Source: Bacteroidaceae bacterium
Lineage (GTDB): Bacteria > Bacteroidota > Bacteroidia > Bacteroidales > Bacteroidaceae
Direction of reading: 5' to 3'
DNA: 64,000 bases
NCBI GenBank assembly: GCA_017552435.1
Contig: JAFZPZ010000010.1
Span: 31,118 to 95,117, forward strand
The position numbers and the translations under genes were made by a program. Shown here piece after piece: positions 33,801 through 40,979 of the stretch (position 1 is its first letter; each line of letters begins with the position of its first letter). The notes beneath the pieces are model-generated. The model saw only the letters and a program-made list of their open reading frames with translations, was not told the DNA's origin and made no database searches.

Positions 33801-34824
33801 GTCGCTCGACGACCAGTGGAACAACGTCGTTGGCGGTGGCTATGACGGCTCTGCCAACTATGGTGTTGCCTTTGCTGCAGAGTTCAACGGTCCTTGCGAG
33901 GTTTCTCTGCTTTCCGGACCCGCAGTCGTTCCCGGCTTCTACATCACCAACAGCAGCTATGCCTACAACTCCCTGACTGGCGGCGATCCCTATGCCAAGA
34001 GGTTCGACAAGGGCGACTGGTTCAAGCTCACCATCACAGGCTACGATGCCGACAACGAGGTGACCGGCACGAAGGACTACTACCTCGCCGACCTGCGCGA
34101 TGAGGCTACTGCCTACATCATCAACGACTGGCGCTATGTTGACCTCACCAGCCTGGGTGAAGTTGCCAAGATTAGCTTCGCTTTGTCCAGCACCGACAAC
34201 GGCGACTGGGGCATGAACACGCCCGCATACTTCTGCTTCGACAACTTCGGTGCCGAGGGTACAGAGGTTCTGCCCGAGAAGAACGTCGTCTTCGTTTCCG
34301 AGATTGGTTATGCCACCTATGTGGCTGAGAAGGACGTTGACTTCACAGAGACGAGTGTCGAGGCCTACGCTGTGACAGAATCCACCAAAGAAGGTTATGT
34401 TAGACTGGCTCCCATTACAGAGGCCCCGGCCGGTGAGGCTGTTCTCGTGAAGGCCGAGAAGGGCGCATACGTATTGCCCACAGCTGCCACCACACCGGCA
34501 CCTGTCGCAGGCAACCTGCTGAAACCCGCTGTTACAGATGTCGTTGCCGATGGCTCTCAGTACATCCTGGCCGATGATACAGAAGGCGTTGCTTTCTACA
34601 AAGCAGCCGCAGGAAGCACCATTACCGCAGGCAAGGGCTATCTCCAGTTTGCCGGTGCAAGTGTGAAGGCATTCCTCTTCGACTTCAATGATGCTACTGG
34701 CATCAATACAATTGACAATGGACAATTGACAATTGACAATGAAGTTTACAATGTTGCCGGTCAGCGCCTGAGCAAGATGCAGCGTGGCATCAACATCATC
34801 AACGGTAGGAAGGTCCTTAAATAA
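30886..34824 (+). CDS. Large secreted protein with two DUF4465-like domains
   Basis: 1312 residues with a signal peptide (MKKFLLSIMALTLFAASNAFA). The N-terminal 650 residues are beta-rich, Ig-like in character. Two domains of about 220 residues, near 705-910 and 930-1140, are almost identical (YWFGYANRTATQFESLDDQ, GGGYDGSA/NYGVA, GFYITNSSYAYNSLTGGD, GMNTPAYFCFDNFGAEGTE) and match DUF4465. DUF4465 proteins are found with B12-uptake genes in Bacteroidales, so this may be a surface corrinoid binder; that is inferred. The C-terminus is a sorting-type tail (YNVAGQRLSKMQRGINIINGRKVLK) joined by a linker encoded by ATTGACA tandem repeats. Confidence 0.75.
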   Translation: MKKFLLSIMALTLFAASNAFATQVEVTMNAKSKLIQSLKGLSNNEIVNVGEPDGTKYTFEAANGSYLLTAVAADGETVSGSIQLDIDDEHTSFAIFSPEVRVKNADWVYGTDYTFNLKVTTKEGAEVNTTIGDYTSGNKMFMVFNGNTYYLDVVPSEARQAEGYVTASYTGTVTFNATVQAEVPMSYPYSITVPAGANLVLGTKTAHFVKFKEVAPESVTGGTVYNFKLAEKQQYNYRVSQEGKLTQAGIFTMSGDETARPELVFTDEDLSAKDPKYIDHDVTSNGGYNVGDLFLNINPAGHLQLANVGDTYDILPMRNWELIDGITSNYFIEPDFHFTVVNLNGQEDNSVVKVENELLTAVGTGTALVLVTYDAMHVNTYSGATKKDFVGGADWSAIWPENTGVFVVTVGEQATDIKPNIIINKEYLTTVTPWGGGDPIDTKLSMENVDAEFDVLYYLDTEEGFDYTFTPEGVASVTLARPVIGTNTASYTGFSAEGVTANTDGSYTVRLTEGRNIVCLTNANGQSLYQVITAKPCHRDIKVGDEVVTSVKPGDEVTVQYSGLYHPAGKLAGIHNFNAFVAYEQASEGITVKNGKGNQYTMAATATAQAVSFTVPEDWSAGTIELTDGVMGIGGFGDPVGNHRATSKTTGRAPNFTAISQTAVFGRVPAVELAVEVSAAPTVATFEDITDITEPVDGHMSVGTEDDDEREFFVSGDYAFASGCMSDWDYWYWFGYANRTATQFESLDDQWNNVVGGGYDGSATYGVAYAAEFNGPCYVTLLTEPAVVPGFYITNSSYAYNSLTGGDAFAKKFDKGDWFKLTITGYDADDQVTATKDYYLADLRDSKTAYIINDWRYVDLSCLGEVAKIGFAMSSSDIGDWGMNTPAYFCFDNFGAEGTEVLPEKNVVLSPDVATFEELEVPADGHMSVSTEEDDERTEFVSGDFEFATGCMHDWDYWYWFGYANRTATQFESLDDQWNNVVGGGYDGSANYGVAFAAEFNGPCEVSLLSGPAVVPGFYITNSSYAYNSLTGGDPYAKRFDKGDWFKLTITGYDADNEVTGTKDYYLADLRDEATAYIINDWRYVDLTSLGEVAKISFALSSTDNGDWGMNTPAYFCFDNFGAEGTEVLPEKNVVFVSEIGYATYVAEKDVDFTETSVEAYAVTESTKEGYVRLAPITEAPAGEAVLVKAEKGAYVLPTAATTPAPVAGNLLKPAVTDVVADGSQYILADDTEGVAFYKAAAGSTITAGKGYLQFAGASVKAFLFDFNDATGINTIDNGQLTIDNEVYNVAGQRLSKMQRGINIINGRKVLK
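33070..34280. repeat. Long internal direct repeat, offset 681 bp
   Basis: The segment from about 33070 recurs from 33751 with long identical runs. It encodes the two DUF4465-like domains (227-codon period) and points to recent duplication or gene conversion. Confidence 0.85.
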
Positions 34825-34912
34825 TTAAAGATTTTAGGATTTGAGGATTTAAGGATTGTTTAATGCGACTATAATCTTAAAATAGGAAATCTTTAAATCG
34901 TAAAATATCGTT

Positions 34913-35068
34913 ATGAAGAAGATGTATATTAAACCATCCATTAAGGTAGAAGAGGCTCAGGCCGCACAGATGCTGGCCGAGAGCCTGACAATCAGCGATG
35001 ATCCTGTTGATGGCGGCGATGCCCTCACCAAGGAAGATAACAGCTGGGATATCTGGGGTGAGGAATAG
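34913..35068 (+). CDS. Small MKK-type peptide of 51 aa
   Basis: MKKMYIKPSIKVEEAQAAQM starts a 51-residue peptide that continues LAESLTISDDPVDGG and ends acidic (SWDIWGEE). It belongs to a type common in Prevotella and Bacteroides: MKKxYxKPxxxVxxxxxxxMLAxS followed by a Gly/Asp-rich tail. It has its own start and a strong terminator behind it, so it is likely a real gene. The function is unknown; a role as a secreted or modified peptide precursor has no direct support here. Confidence 0.6.
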   Translation: MKKMYIKPSIKVEEAQAAQMLAESLTISDDPVDGGDALTKEDNSWDIWGEE

Positions 35069-35094
35069 CCTCCAGTATCCTATAAATTGAAACG

Positions 35095-35126
35095 CAAGAA
35101 GGAGGGCAATCGCTCTCCTTCTTCTA
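35095..35126 (+). terminator. Terminator of the small-peptide gene
   Basis: AAGAAGGAG...CTCCTTCTT hairpin with a short loop, followed by TCTATATA, 27 bases after the stop. Confidence 0.7.
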
Positions 35127-35151
35127 TATACCCAGTCTCCCAGCGCCGGCC

Positions 35152-35314
35152 AGGCCCACAATTACTGCGAGCCCAGCCTCGCCAAAACGCCCCAAAAAGT
35201 GCAAAGTGCAAAAAGTGCAAATTTCATAACTCATTGAAAACCAAAAGCTGGGCCTGCATCAGATGACGCGAGCCCAGCCGGCCCCCTCTAAATCTCCCCA
35301 CAAGGGGGAGACTT
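35152..35314. repeat. GCGAGCCCAGCC repeats and a palindromic element
   Basis: Two copies of a short element ending GCGAGCCCAGCC (35152-35179 and 35245-35277; the second forms a GCTGGGC/GCCCAGC hairpin) and a palindromic element (35278-35314). A third copy of the short element is at 61541-61566. Both loci lie downstream of a smalltalk gene, so the element may act as its terminator. Confidence 0.6.
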
Positions 35315-35318
35315 AAAT

Positions 35319-35429
35319 TTAGAATGGTCCTTTGCCCATACACGAGGTGGTTGTCAGAGCAGTCAGGAATGCTGTGAGTGCAGCTACTAGCATCTTCACC
35401 GCAAGCTCGATAATCTTGGATTTGTTCAT
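35319..35429 (-). CDS. Smalltalk protein (first copy)
   Basis: 36 residues: a charged start (MNKSKIIELAVK), one hydrophobic helix and a TTTSCMGKGPF end. This is the pattern of the smalltalk family of tiny Bacteroidota proteins, which normally sit next to an HU-family gene. A single membrane span is predicted and the C-terminal SCM is typical. The partner genes have been lost here except for an HU tail at 35888-36004. The upstream sequence matches that of the second copy (61630-61731) for about 30 bases. Confidence 0.75.
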   Translation of the reverse strand: MNKSKIIELAVKMLVAALTAFLTALTTTSCMGKGPF

Positions 35430-35539
35430 CTTTTTAGTCGTTTGGTTGTTTAGTCGTTTGGGGATATAACAAAAACCTTAAAAACCCTTTTATCCAGGTT
35501 GAGACTATGTCTCTGATGTCGTGCCTGTGTTCTTTTCCT

Positions 35540-35555
35540 TGTAAGCGAGCTTACA
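35540..35555. repeat. Perfect small inverted repeat
   Basis: TGTAAGC-GA-GCTTACA, within the noncoding interval between the first smalltalk gene and the structured element. No gene is seen from 35430 to 35887. Confidence 0.5.
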
Positions 35556-35674
35556 GACAAAAGCCCACATTCACACCATCATTTCTTCGAAATCATAACC
35601 TGAATAAAAGAAAAACATCAAAAACAATTATCTCGTGGGTTGATACTGACTGAAAATCGGTTTTCTTGGTTTTT

Positions 35675-35800
35675 CCTGTGTGTGCTGCAAGCCTTTAGGC
35701 TGTCTATGGGTGTCAGGCAAAGGAATGGTTAAGTTTGCTTAAACAGGGCTTTGGATGATGCCTATAGACCAATGCTCACAGAGCATGCAGCACAGACAGG
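35675..35800 (+). ncRNA. Highly structured noncoding element of unknown type
   Basis: The outer stem pairs 35675-35689 with 35786-35800 (14 of 15). Inside it are three consecutive arms: hairpin AGCC-TTTA-GGCT (35690-35701), a 9-bp stem 35702-35710 with 35761-35769 (one G-U on the plus strand) enclosing a GTTT-GCTT-AAAC hairpin (35733-35744), and hairpin ATGCTC-ACA-GAGCAT (35772-35786). The arms abut almost without gaps, like a three-way junction. The G-U pair favours a plus-strand RNA; a folded-DNA recombination site is the main alternative. Confidence 0.5.
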
Positions 35801-35862
35801 GGTTTTGAAGGTTTTTGTTCTCCTAATTTTGAATTTAGTTATTTTGAATTTTGAATTGAGTT

Positions 35863-35886
35863 AAGGAGTGCCCTTCGGGCACGTCC
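35863..35886 (-). terminator. Hairpin after the HU-gene remnant
   Basis: GTGCCC-TTC-GGGCAC (35868-35882) extended by AGGA/TCCT, directly behind the stop codon of the HU remnant. The same hairpin makes the GTG at 35868 an unlikely start for a plus-strand gene. Confidence 0.5.
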
Positions 35887-35887
35887 T

Positions 35888-36004
35888 TTACTCTGCGTCT
35901 CCGATTGGGCCATCGCCGCCACCGTTGTCGTCACCGCCATTGTCGCCGCCATCACCTCCGGTGTTGCCGCCAGTGCTGCCACCATCGTTACCTCCGGTGT
36001 TGTC
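35888..36004 (-). pseudogene. C-terminal remnant of an HU-family gene
   Basis: The minus strand encodes DNTGGNDGGSTGG...GGDGPIGDAE and a stop. It matches the Gly/Asn/Asp-rich tail of the intact HU-type gene at 62272-62892 down to the last residues (GGGDGPIGDAE). The rest of the gene is missing; beyond 36004 the sequence changes to an unrelated plus-strand frame. Confidence 0.85.
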
Positions 36005-37739
36005 ATTCAAGGGTAAGTTCCTAGGTAACGGCAAGACCATCACGGTTAATCTGGAGAGCACCGACCTGCGGGTTATGGCTCCCTTCCGGTTTGTGGATCA
36101 AGCGCTCATCCAAAACCTCACCATAGCAGGCACTATCAAGTACACGGAGCAAGACCAAGAAGGTGCTTGCGGTGGCATTGTAGGCGTCAACTACGGTTAC
36201 ACAACCCTCAACAAATGTATCTTCACCGGCAGTTTGCTGAAAGGTGACAACACCCCGCCGGATGACGCTGCCACTTCATATTACGGCGGTTTCGTGGGCT
36301 GGAACACACGTTCCATCACAATCCGGGACTGCCTGTTCAATCCTACCGAGATAACAGTCAGCGACGAGCATGCTGCTACCTTCTACAACAACGATTACAG
36401 CACACTGCCCAGAGCTTACTACCTAACGCCTTTCGGTAAGACACAAGGCTGCCGAGTCTATGCCAGAGAAGAAGACGTTCCCGCCGATGTCACAGTATTT
36501 CCCGAAACGTTCTTTAATGGCACCACCTATTATGTTGAAAGCGGTTTGAAGGTGGATAACACCATTGCCGCAGACCAGCCCGGACACTACTATATCAACA
36601 TGCCTACAGAGGGTATCGAGTACTACACGATTCCTGCCGGCATCAGGCATTTCAAGGTGTATGACGATGGCGGTAAGGACGGCAAAGCCTCAGAATACTG
36701 CGATGCCGACTTGGTGCTGACGGTGCCTTCGGGCTGTCTGATTCAGGCTACGGGTACTGTGACAACGTGTGACTATAGGGGCAAAGTGGCGCTTTATGAC
36801 GGCGACTCATACTGGGATGACGAATTTGACAGTTGGGATTCTTATCCTTATTACGGAGAACCTGAATGGGTTGACCCTGTCGTCACGACCGGAGAAAGTA
36901 TGGATATCTACTTCCGTGCCGATTACGATGCCGATACCGATGCTTCCAACCTGGACTTGGTGGTGAGTGTCATCGAAATGCCATTGCAGGATAAGGCCAA
37001 CAACGACGCACTGATTGCTGCCAACTCCGGCAAACTGGTCAACGCCGCCCTCACCGGCCGCAAGCTGTACGTGGACAATGACTGGAACACCATCTGTCTG
37101 CCGTTCAGCCTTAGTAAGGAGCAGATAGACGCCAGCCTGTTGATGGGGTGCGTTATCAAGGAACTCGACACCGACGCCAGTAACTATGAACACCCGACAG
37201 GATACCACAACGGCACCCTCTATCTGAACTTCAAGGATGCGGAGACGATCGAGGCGGGTAAGCCGTATCTCATCAAATGGTCGAAACATAAAGTGTATAA
37301 TTATGGTATTCCTGACCCGGGATTTGTGGACGTGACCGTCACGGCGACGACGCCTGCCGCCATTACCAGTAGCGACGGCTATGTGTCGTTCGTGGGCACA
37401 TACAGTCCTACCGACATCTTCAGTGCCGACAAGACGAACCTCTACGTCGGCAGCAACAACAAGCTGCACTATCCTTGGGCAAATAACATGCAGCACTTCT
37501 ACCTCAACGCCTGCCGCGGCTATTTCCGACTGAACAAAGGCCTCACAGCGGGCGACCCGAGCGCAGTCAAGGAGTTCCGGCTCAACTTCGGAGAAGACGA
37601 ACCATTATCAATTATCAATTTTCAATTATCAATTGGCGAAGCCGACGGTTGGTACGACCTGAACGGTCGTAAGCTCGGCGGCAAGCCGACAAAGCGCGGA
37701 CTATATATCCACAATGGGGAAAAAATTGCGATTAAGTAA
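36005..37739 (+). pseudogene. 5'-truncated GLUG-type secreted protein
   Basis: The open frame nominally runs from a GTG at 35868, but its first 45 codons are the antisense of the HU tail (a PP-rich peptide). True homology begins at FKGKFLGNGKTITVNLES, a GLUG-like repeat start (GGIVGVNYGYTTLNKCIFTG, GGFVGWNTRSITIRDCLF follow). Signal peptide and N-terminal domain are absent, so the protein could not be exported. The remaining 575 codons are intact down to the sorting-type tail YDLNGRKLGGKPTKRGLYIHNGEK, which follows an ATTATCA-repeat linker. Best read as a gene cut by a rearrangement. Confidence 0.7.
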
Positions 37740-37766
37740 GAATACATTAATTAAGAATTAAACAAT

Positions 37767-38879
37767 ATGAAGAAATCGATGCAATGGTTAAAGGCTGCGC
37801 TGCTCGTCTGCGCCACGGTCTGGTTCGCATCGTGTTCTAACGAAGACTCCGCAATAGAGCCGTACGAACCGGGGGCGGCATTCCGAGCCATGTTGCAGTC
37901 GCTCGACTGGGGGCAGGACACGACCTTTGTGTATGGGCATAAAGTGCCTGATGTCGATGCTGTCTGCTCGGCGCTGGGCTATGCCAGGCTGATGAGGGCG
38001 CTGGGCTATAACTGCAAGGCCAAGGTGTCGAGTCCAATCGATCGCGAAACACAGTTCATAGCTCAGCGGTTCGGGTTCGATGTGCCGGAACTGAAGACCG
38101 CCGTGGCTGCCGACACGCGGCTAATACTGACCGACCACAGCGACTATGCCCAATGCGTGGACGGCGCCAGGGAGGCCAGAATACTGCAGGAGATAGACCA
38201 CCACGTGGAGGGCGACATCAAGGACAGCGGCATCCCATTCGTGCGCCGCGAGATAATCGGCTCCACCTGCACCATCATCTACGAGTGCTACAAAGAACTG
38301 GGCATCGCCATCGACGACGAAACGGCCAAGATACTGCTGGCGGGACTGCTTTCCGACACGCGCAATCTGACAAAGATCTCGACCCAGCGCGAGGACTCTG
38401 TGGCATGGACGGCGCTCGTCGCCCAGCTGAAGCTGGAGAACGAGGTGGCCGAGATCAGCCGTCTGATGAAAGAAGCCGACAAGAACTTCGACGGTATGAG
38501 CGACAGCGCAATCTTTGTGTCCGACTATAAGGGATACGAGATAGGCGGCAAGAACATCGGTTTCGGGTCGCTGGACTGCAAGGTCGAAGAGGCAGAGGAC
38601 TTCGTCAGACGCATGCTGGACGTGATGCCCATGGTGCTGAAGGACAACAAGTGCAACATGCTGTTTGCCAAAATCGACATCCATGTGCCCAATCCCGACG
38701 CGAGCGATCCCGACACGCCCTACGTGAAGGACGGCATCTACTTCATATACTACGGCGAAGGGGCAAAGGAAGTGGCCGAGGCTATCTTCGGCCCCTCAAT
38801 CAGCGAAGGTGTAACCTACAGCAAGGAGACTTTGTCGCGCAAACAGATTTTACCACTAATTAAGGAGATACTGGAATAA
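37767..38879 (+). CDS. Lipoprotein family II inorganic pyrophosphatase
   Basis: 370 residues. DHH-family motifs of manganese-dependent pyrophosphatases are all visible: GHKVPDVDA (57-65), LTDHSDYAQ (121-129), DHH (144-146) and a DHHA2 C-terminal domain. Family II enzymes are normally cytoplasmic and about 310 residues long. This one has an N-terminal signal with the lipobox WFASC (Cys23) and so should be anchored outside the cytoplasm. It would hydrolyse pyrophosphate or a related phosphoanhydride at the periplasmic or outer surface. Closed by a strong terminator shared with the convergent gene. Confidence 0.82.
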   Translation: MKKSMQWLKAALLVCATVWFASCSNEDSAIEPYEPGAAFRAMLQSLDWGQDTTFVYGHKVPDVDAVCSALGYARLMRALGYNCKAKVSSPIDRETQFIAQRFGFDVPELKTAVAADTRLILTDHSDYAQCVDGAREARILQEIDHHVEGDIKDSGIPFVRREIIGSTCTIIYECYKELGIAIDDETAKILLAGLLSDTRNLTKISTQREDSVAWTALVAQLKLENEVAEISRLMKEADKNFDGMSDSAIFVSDYKGYEIGGKNIGFGSLDCKVEEAEDFVRRMLDVMPMVLKDNKCNMLFAKIDIHVPNPDASDPDTPYVKDGIYFIYYGEGAKEVAEAIFGPSISEGVTYSKETLSRKQILPLIKEILE

Positions 38880-38898
38880 TAAACAATAGAAACAAAAC

Positions 38899-38955
38899 GA
38901 GAGGGCTCTCACTCCGCTGGCGGTCTCTACGACCTGGTGGAGAAAGAGCCCTCTC
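38899..38955. terminator. Bidirectional terminator
   Basis: Perfect 11-bp arms GAGAGGGCTCT / AGAGCCCTCTC around a structured loop, placed between two convergent genes. Confidence 0.75.
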
Positions 38956-38973
38956 TGTTATTTATTATTGATC

Positions 38974-39708
38974 TCAGAAAAGATGGGCGGGGATGCGCTG
39001 ACGGGCGTTCTCGAAGTCCTCGACCGTGTCGAGTTCGCAGGAGAAAAGGTCTGTGACGTCGAGGACAGAAAAGGTGCTGCCCTTGGCGATGAGACGCAGG
39101 AATGCGAGCTCGTAGAAAGTGTTCTCGAGGTGCTCCGCGTTCATCATCACCTCCAGTTCCCTGTAGAGAGCGGTGGTGTAGGCCATGCCCATACGCTCGA
39201 TGCCGAGGCTTTCGCCAGCAGCAAGGGCAGGGTCGCAAGTCTTGCTGATTTCGGTGATGGCGCCCTCTTCATTCATCACGACCTTCATCTCCTCTTCCCC
39301 AAGCTCGTGCCGGATGAGGGTAAGCACATTGTCATGCTTATCCGCCAGGACGCGCTCTATAATCTTTGCATCATAAAGGAGGTCACTGTCGAGCAGCAGA
39401 ACCTCTTCGCCTTCGGCCTCGGGGCGCGCCAGCCATAGGGAATAGATGTTGTTGGTGGTCTCGTAGTCCTTGTTGTGAATGAAGCATACCTGGATGCTTT
39501 CGCCATAGGTCTGGCGAACGAAGTCCTCGATCTGCTCGTGCAGGTAGCCCGTCACGATAACGAACTCGCGGATGCCGTTCTGTATGAGGGCATCCATGGA
39601 GCGCTGCAGCAAAGTGCGCTCGCCCACTTTGAGCAGGCACTTAGGTGTGTGGAGCGTGAGCGGACGAAGACGCGAGGCTGTCCCCGCAGCAAGAATAATG
39701 GCTTTCAT
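38974..39708 (-). CDS. Phosphocholine-cytidylyltransferase-like nucleotidyltransferase
   Basis: 244 residues. N-terminal signature MKAIILAAGTASRLRPLT...PKCLLKVGERTLLQR with the nucleotide-binding LAAGxxxR and product-site Lys. A DSDL metal motif lies at LLLLDSDLLYD. It resembles the CTP:phosphocholine or related cytidylyltransferases (LicC-like). It lies behind the HisC-like gene at 39797-40828, probably transcribed with it, and across a divergent promoter from a CDP-alcohol transferase. This suggests that it makes a CDP-activated amino-alcohol headgroup. Confidence 0.82.
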   Translation of the reverse strand: MKAIILAAGTASRLRPLTLHTPKCLLKVGERTLLQRSMDALIQNGIREFVIVTGYLHEQIEDFVRQTYGESIQVCFIHNKDYETTNNIYSLWLARPEAEGEEVLLLDSDLLYDAKIIERVLADKHDNVLTLIRHELGEEEMKVVMNEEGAITEISKTCDPALAAGESLGIERMGMAYTTALYRELEVMMNAEHLENTFYELAFLRLIAKGSTFSVLDVTDLFSCELDTVEDFENARQRIPAHLF

Positions 39709-39710
39709 TG

Positions 39711-39790
39711 GTCGTTTAGTCGTTTGGTCGTTTAGTCGTTTGGGAAAGTTTCCATCAGGTATGCTATTGTCCCCAAACGACCAAACAACT
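39711..39790. repeat. TAGTCGTTTGG tandem repeat
   Basis: Degenerate GTCGTTTGG/GTCGTTTAG units (39711-39746), followed by their inverted counterpart CAAACGACCAAACAAC (39776-39790). The same units occur before both smalltalk genes (35437-35462, 61737-61775). Confidence 0.65.
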
Positions 39791-39796
39791 AATTCC

Positions 39797-40828
39797 CTAA
39801 TCTACTAAACTGCGGATTGTGTCCACTACGGTCTGAATCTGTTCGCGGCGACCGAGGGTGATGCGCAGGCAATCCTCCAAGCCCTTGTCGCCCATGAACT
39901 TGATCTTGTAGTCCTGTTCGGCGAGCGCCTTCTGCAGTTTCTCCTTGATGGCTGTGGGATACTTGATGAGGATGAAGTTGGCAACACTCTTATAAACCTT
40001 GAAGCCGGGCTTGTCGCCCAACTCCTTCTTGAAGAGCTGACGGTCCCACTCCATCTCGTCTGCCACCTTGCGGTAGTGGTCGTCGCTGTCGAGGGCTGCC
40101 AGGGCAACGGCCTCGGAGAAGCGGTTGTAGCCCAGATATTTGTTGCAGTAGCTGAGGAACTGGTCGTGACCTGCTCCGATAAAAGCAAAGCCAACGCGCA
40201 GGCCAGGCAGGCCGTAGAACTTGGAGAGCGTGCGGGAGATGATGAGGTTGTTGTACCGGTTCACCAGGGGTGCGATGTAATCCACATCGCTGGTGATGAA
40301 GGATGCGTATGCCTCATCGACGAGCACCATTGTGTCGGAGGGAATGTTCTCCATGATGCGGCCTATCTCCTCGCTCGTGAGGCTGTTGCCCGTCGGATTG
40401 TTGGGCGATGCCAAGAGCAGCATGCGGGGATGGATGCGGTTGGTGTAGGAGATGACCTCGTCCACATTGTAGGCGAAGGTGTCGTCCTTCTCATAGAGCG
40501 GATACATTTCGAAAGAACCGCCGCACTCGCCGGCTACGCGATTGTAGTACCACCAGGAGAACTCGGGGATAAGGATGGTCTTGTTTGAGCCTTCCATAAG
40601 GAAATAGTGGATGGCGTTCTTGAGAATCTCCTCACCGCCGTAACCCAGGAGCACCTGCTCTTCGGGTACGTTGTAGATTTCACTCAGTCGGACGCTGATG
40701 ACACTCTTCTTCCCCTGATCGTAGATGCGGGTGTAGAAGCAGAGTGTACGGGGGTCAAAGTTCTTTATGGCTTCGATTACCTTCTTGGAAGGTTCGAAAT
40801 TGAATTCATTTCTGTCCAGATAGTTCAT
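39797..40828 (-). CDS. HisC/CobD-like PLP-dependent aminotransferase or decarboxylase
   Basis: 343 residues, fold type I PLP enzyme. Landmarks: GYGGEEILKNAIHYF, LASPNNPTGN, VDEAYASF (PLP-binding Asp) and ISRTLSKFYGLPGLRVG (Schiff-base Lys). Similar HisC-like enzymes act as phosphoserine or threonine-phosphate decarboxylases, or form serinol phosphate. No his genes are nearby, so histidine synthesis is unlikely. Together with the nucleotidyltransferase it may supply a CDP-ethanolamine-like or CDP-serinol-like headgroup. Promoter box on the minus strand at 40857-40864. Confidence 0.82.
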   Translation of the reverse strand: MNYLDRNEFNFEPSKKVIEAIKNFDPRTLCFYTRIYDQGKKSVISVRLSEIYNVPEEQVLLGYGGEEILKNAIHYFLMEGSNKTILIPEFSWWYYNRVAGECGGSFEMYPLYEKDDTFAYNVDEVISYTNRIHPRMLLLASPNNPTGNSLTSEEIGRIMENIPSDTMVLVDEAYASFITSDVDYIAPLVNRYNNLIISRTLSKFYGLPGLRVGFAFIGAGHDQFLSYCNKYLGYNRFSEAVALAALDSDDHYRKVADEMEWDRQLFKKELGDKPGFKVYKSVANFILIKYPTAIKEKLQKALAEQDYKIKFMGDKGLEDCLRITLGRREQIQTVVDTIRSLVD

Positions 40829-40856
40829 TATCTTCTTCTAGCTTTAGTTTGGCGCA

Positions 40857-40946
40857 CAAAGGTACGACTTTTCCCCCGAACAACAAAGCAAAACGAAAAA
40901 AAAGGGGGGAAGATGTGGTGTAATTGGAAAAGATGTTGTACTTTTG
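40857..40946. promoter_or_regulatory. Divergent promoters
   Basis: Minus-strand TACCTTTG (40857-40864) faces the PLP-enzyme gene and plus-strand TACTTTTG (40939-40946) faces the CDP-alcohol transferase gene, so the two halves of the locus could be co-regulated. Confidence 0.6.
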
Positions 40947-40979
40947 CAAACTAAATAGACAATCGCATAACAATAAAAC

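Noticed and set aside
30901-34725. Two long minus-strand open frames opposite the DUF4465 protein
   Set aside because: They are shadows of a repetitive plus-strand gene with signal peptide and conserved domains; their peptides show no known fold.
35868-36004. Proline-rich N-terminus of a 623-residue plus-strand protein
   Set aside because: It is the antisense of an HU-protein tail (GG-repeat codons), starts at GTG inside a hairpin and has no signal peptide. The plus-strand gene is better read as 5'-truncated.
39797-40828. Histidinol-phosphate aminotransferase (hisC)
   Set aside because: The fold fits, but there are no histidine genes nearby and the partners are headgroup-type genes, so I did not give the symbol.
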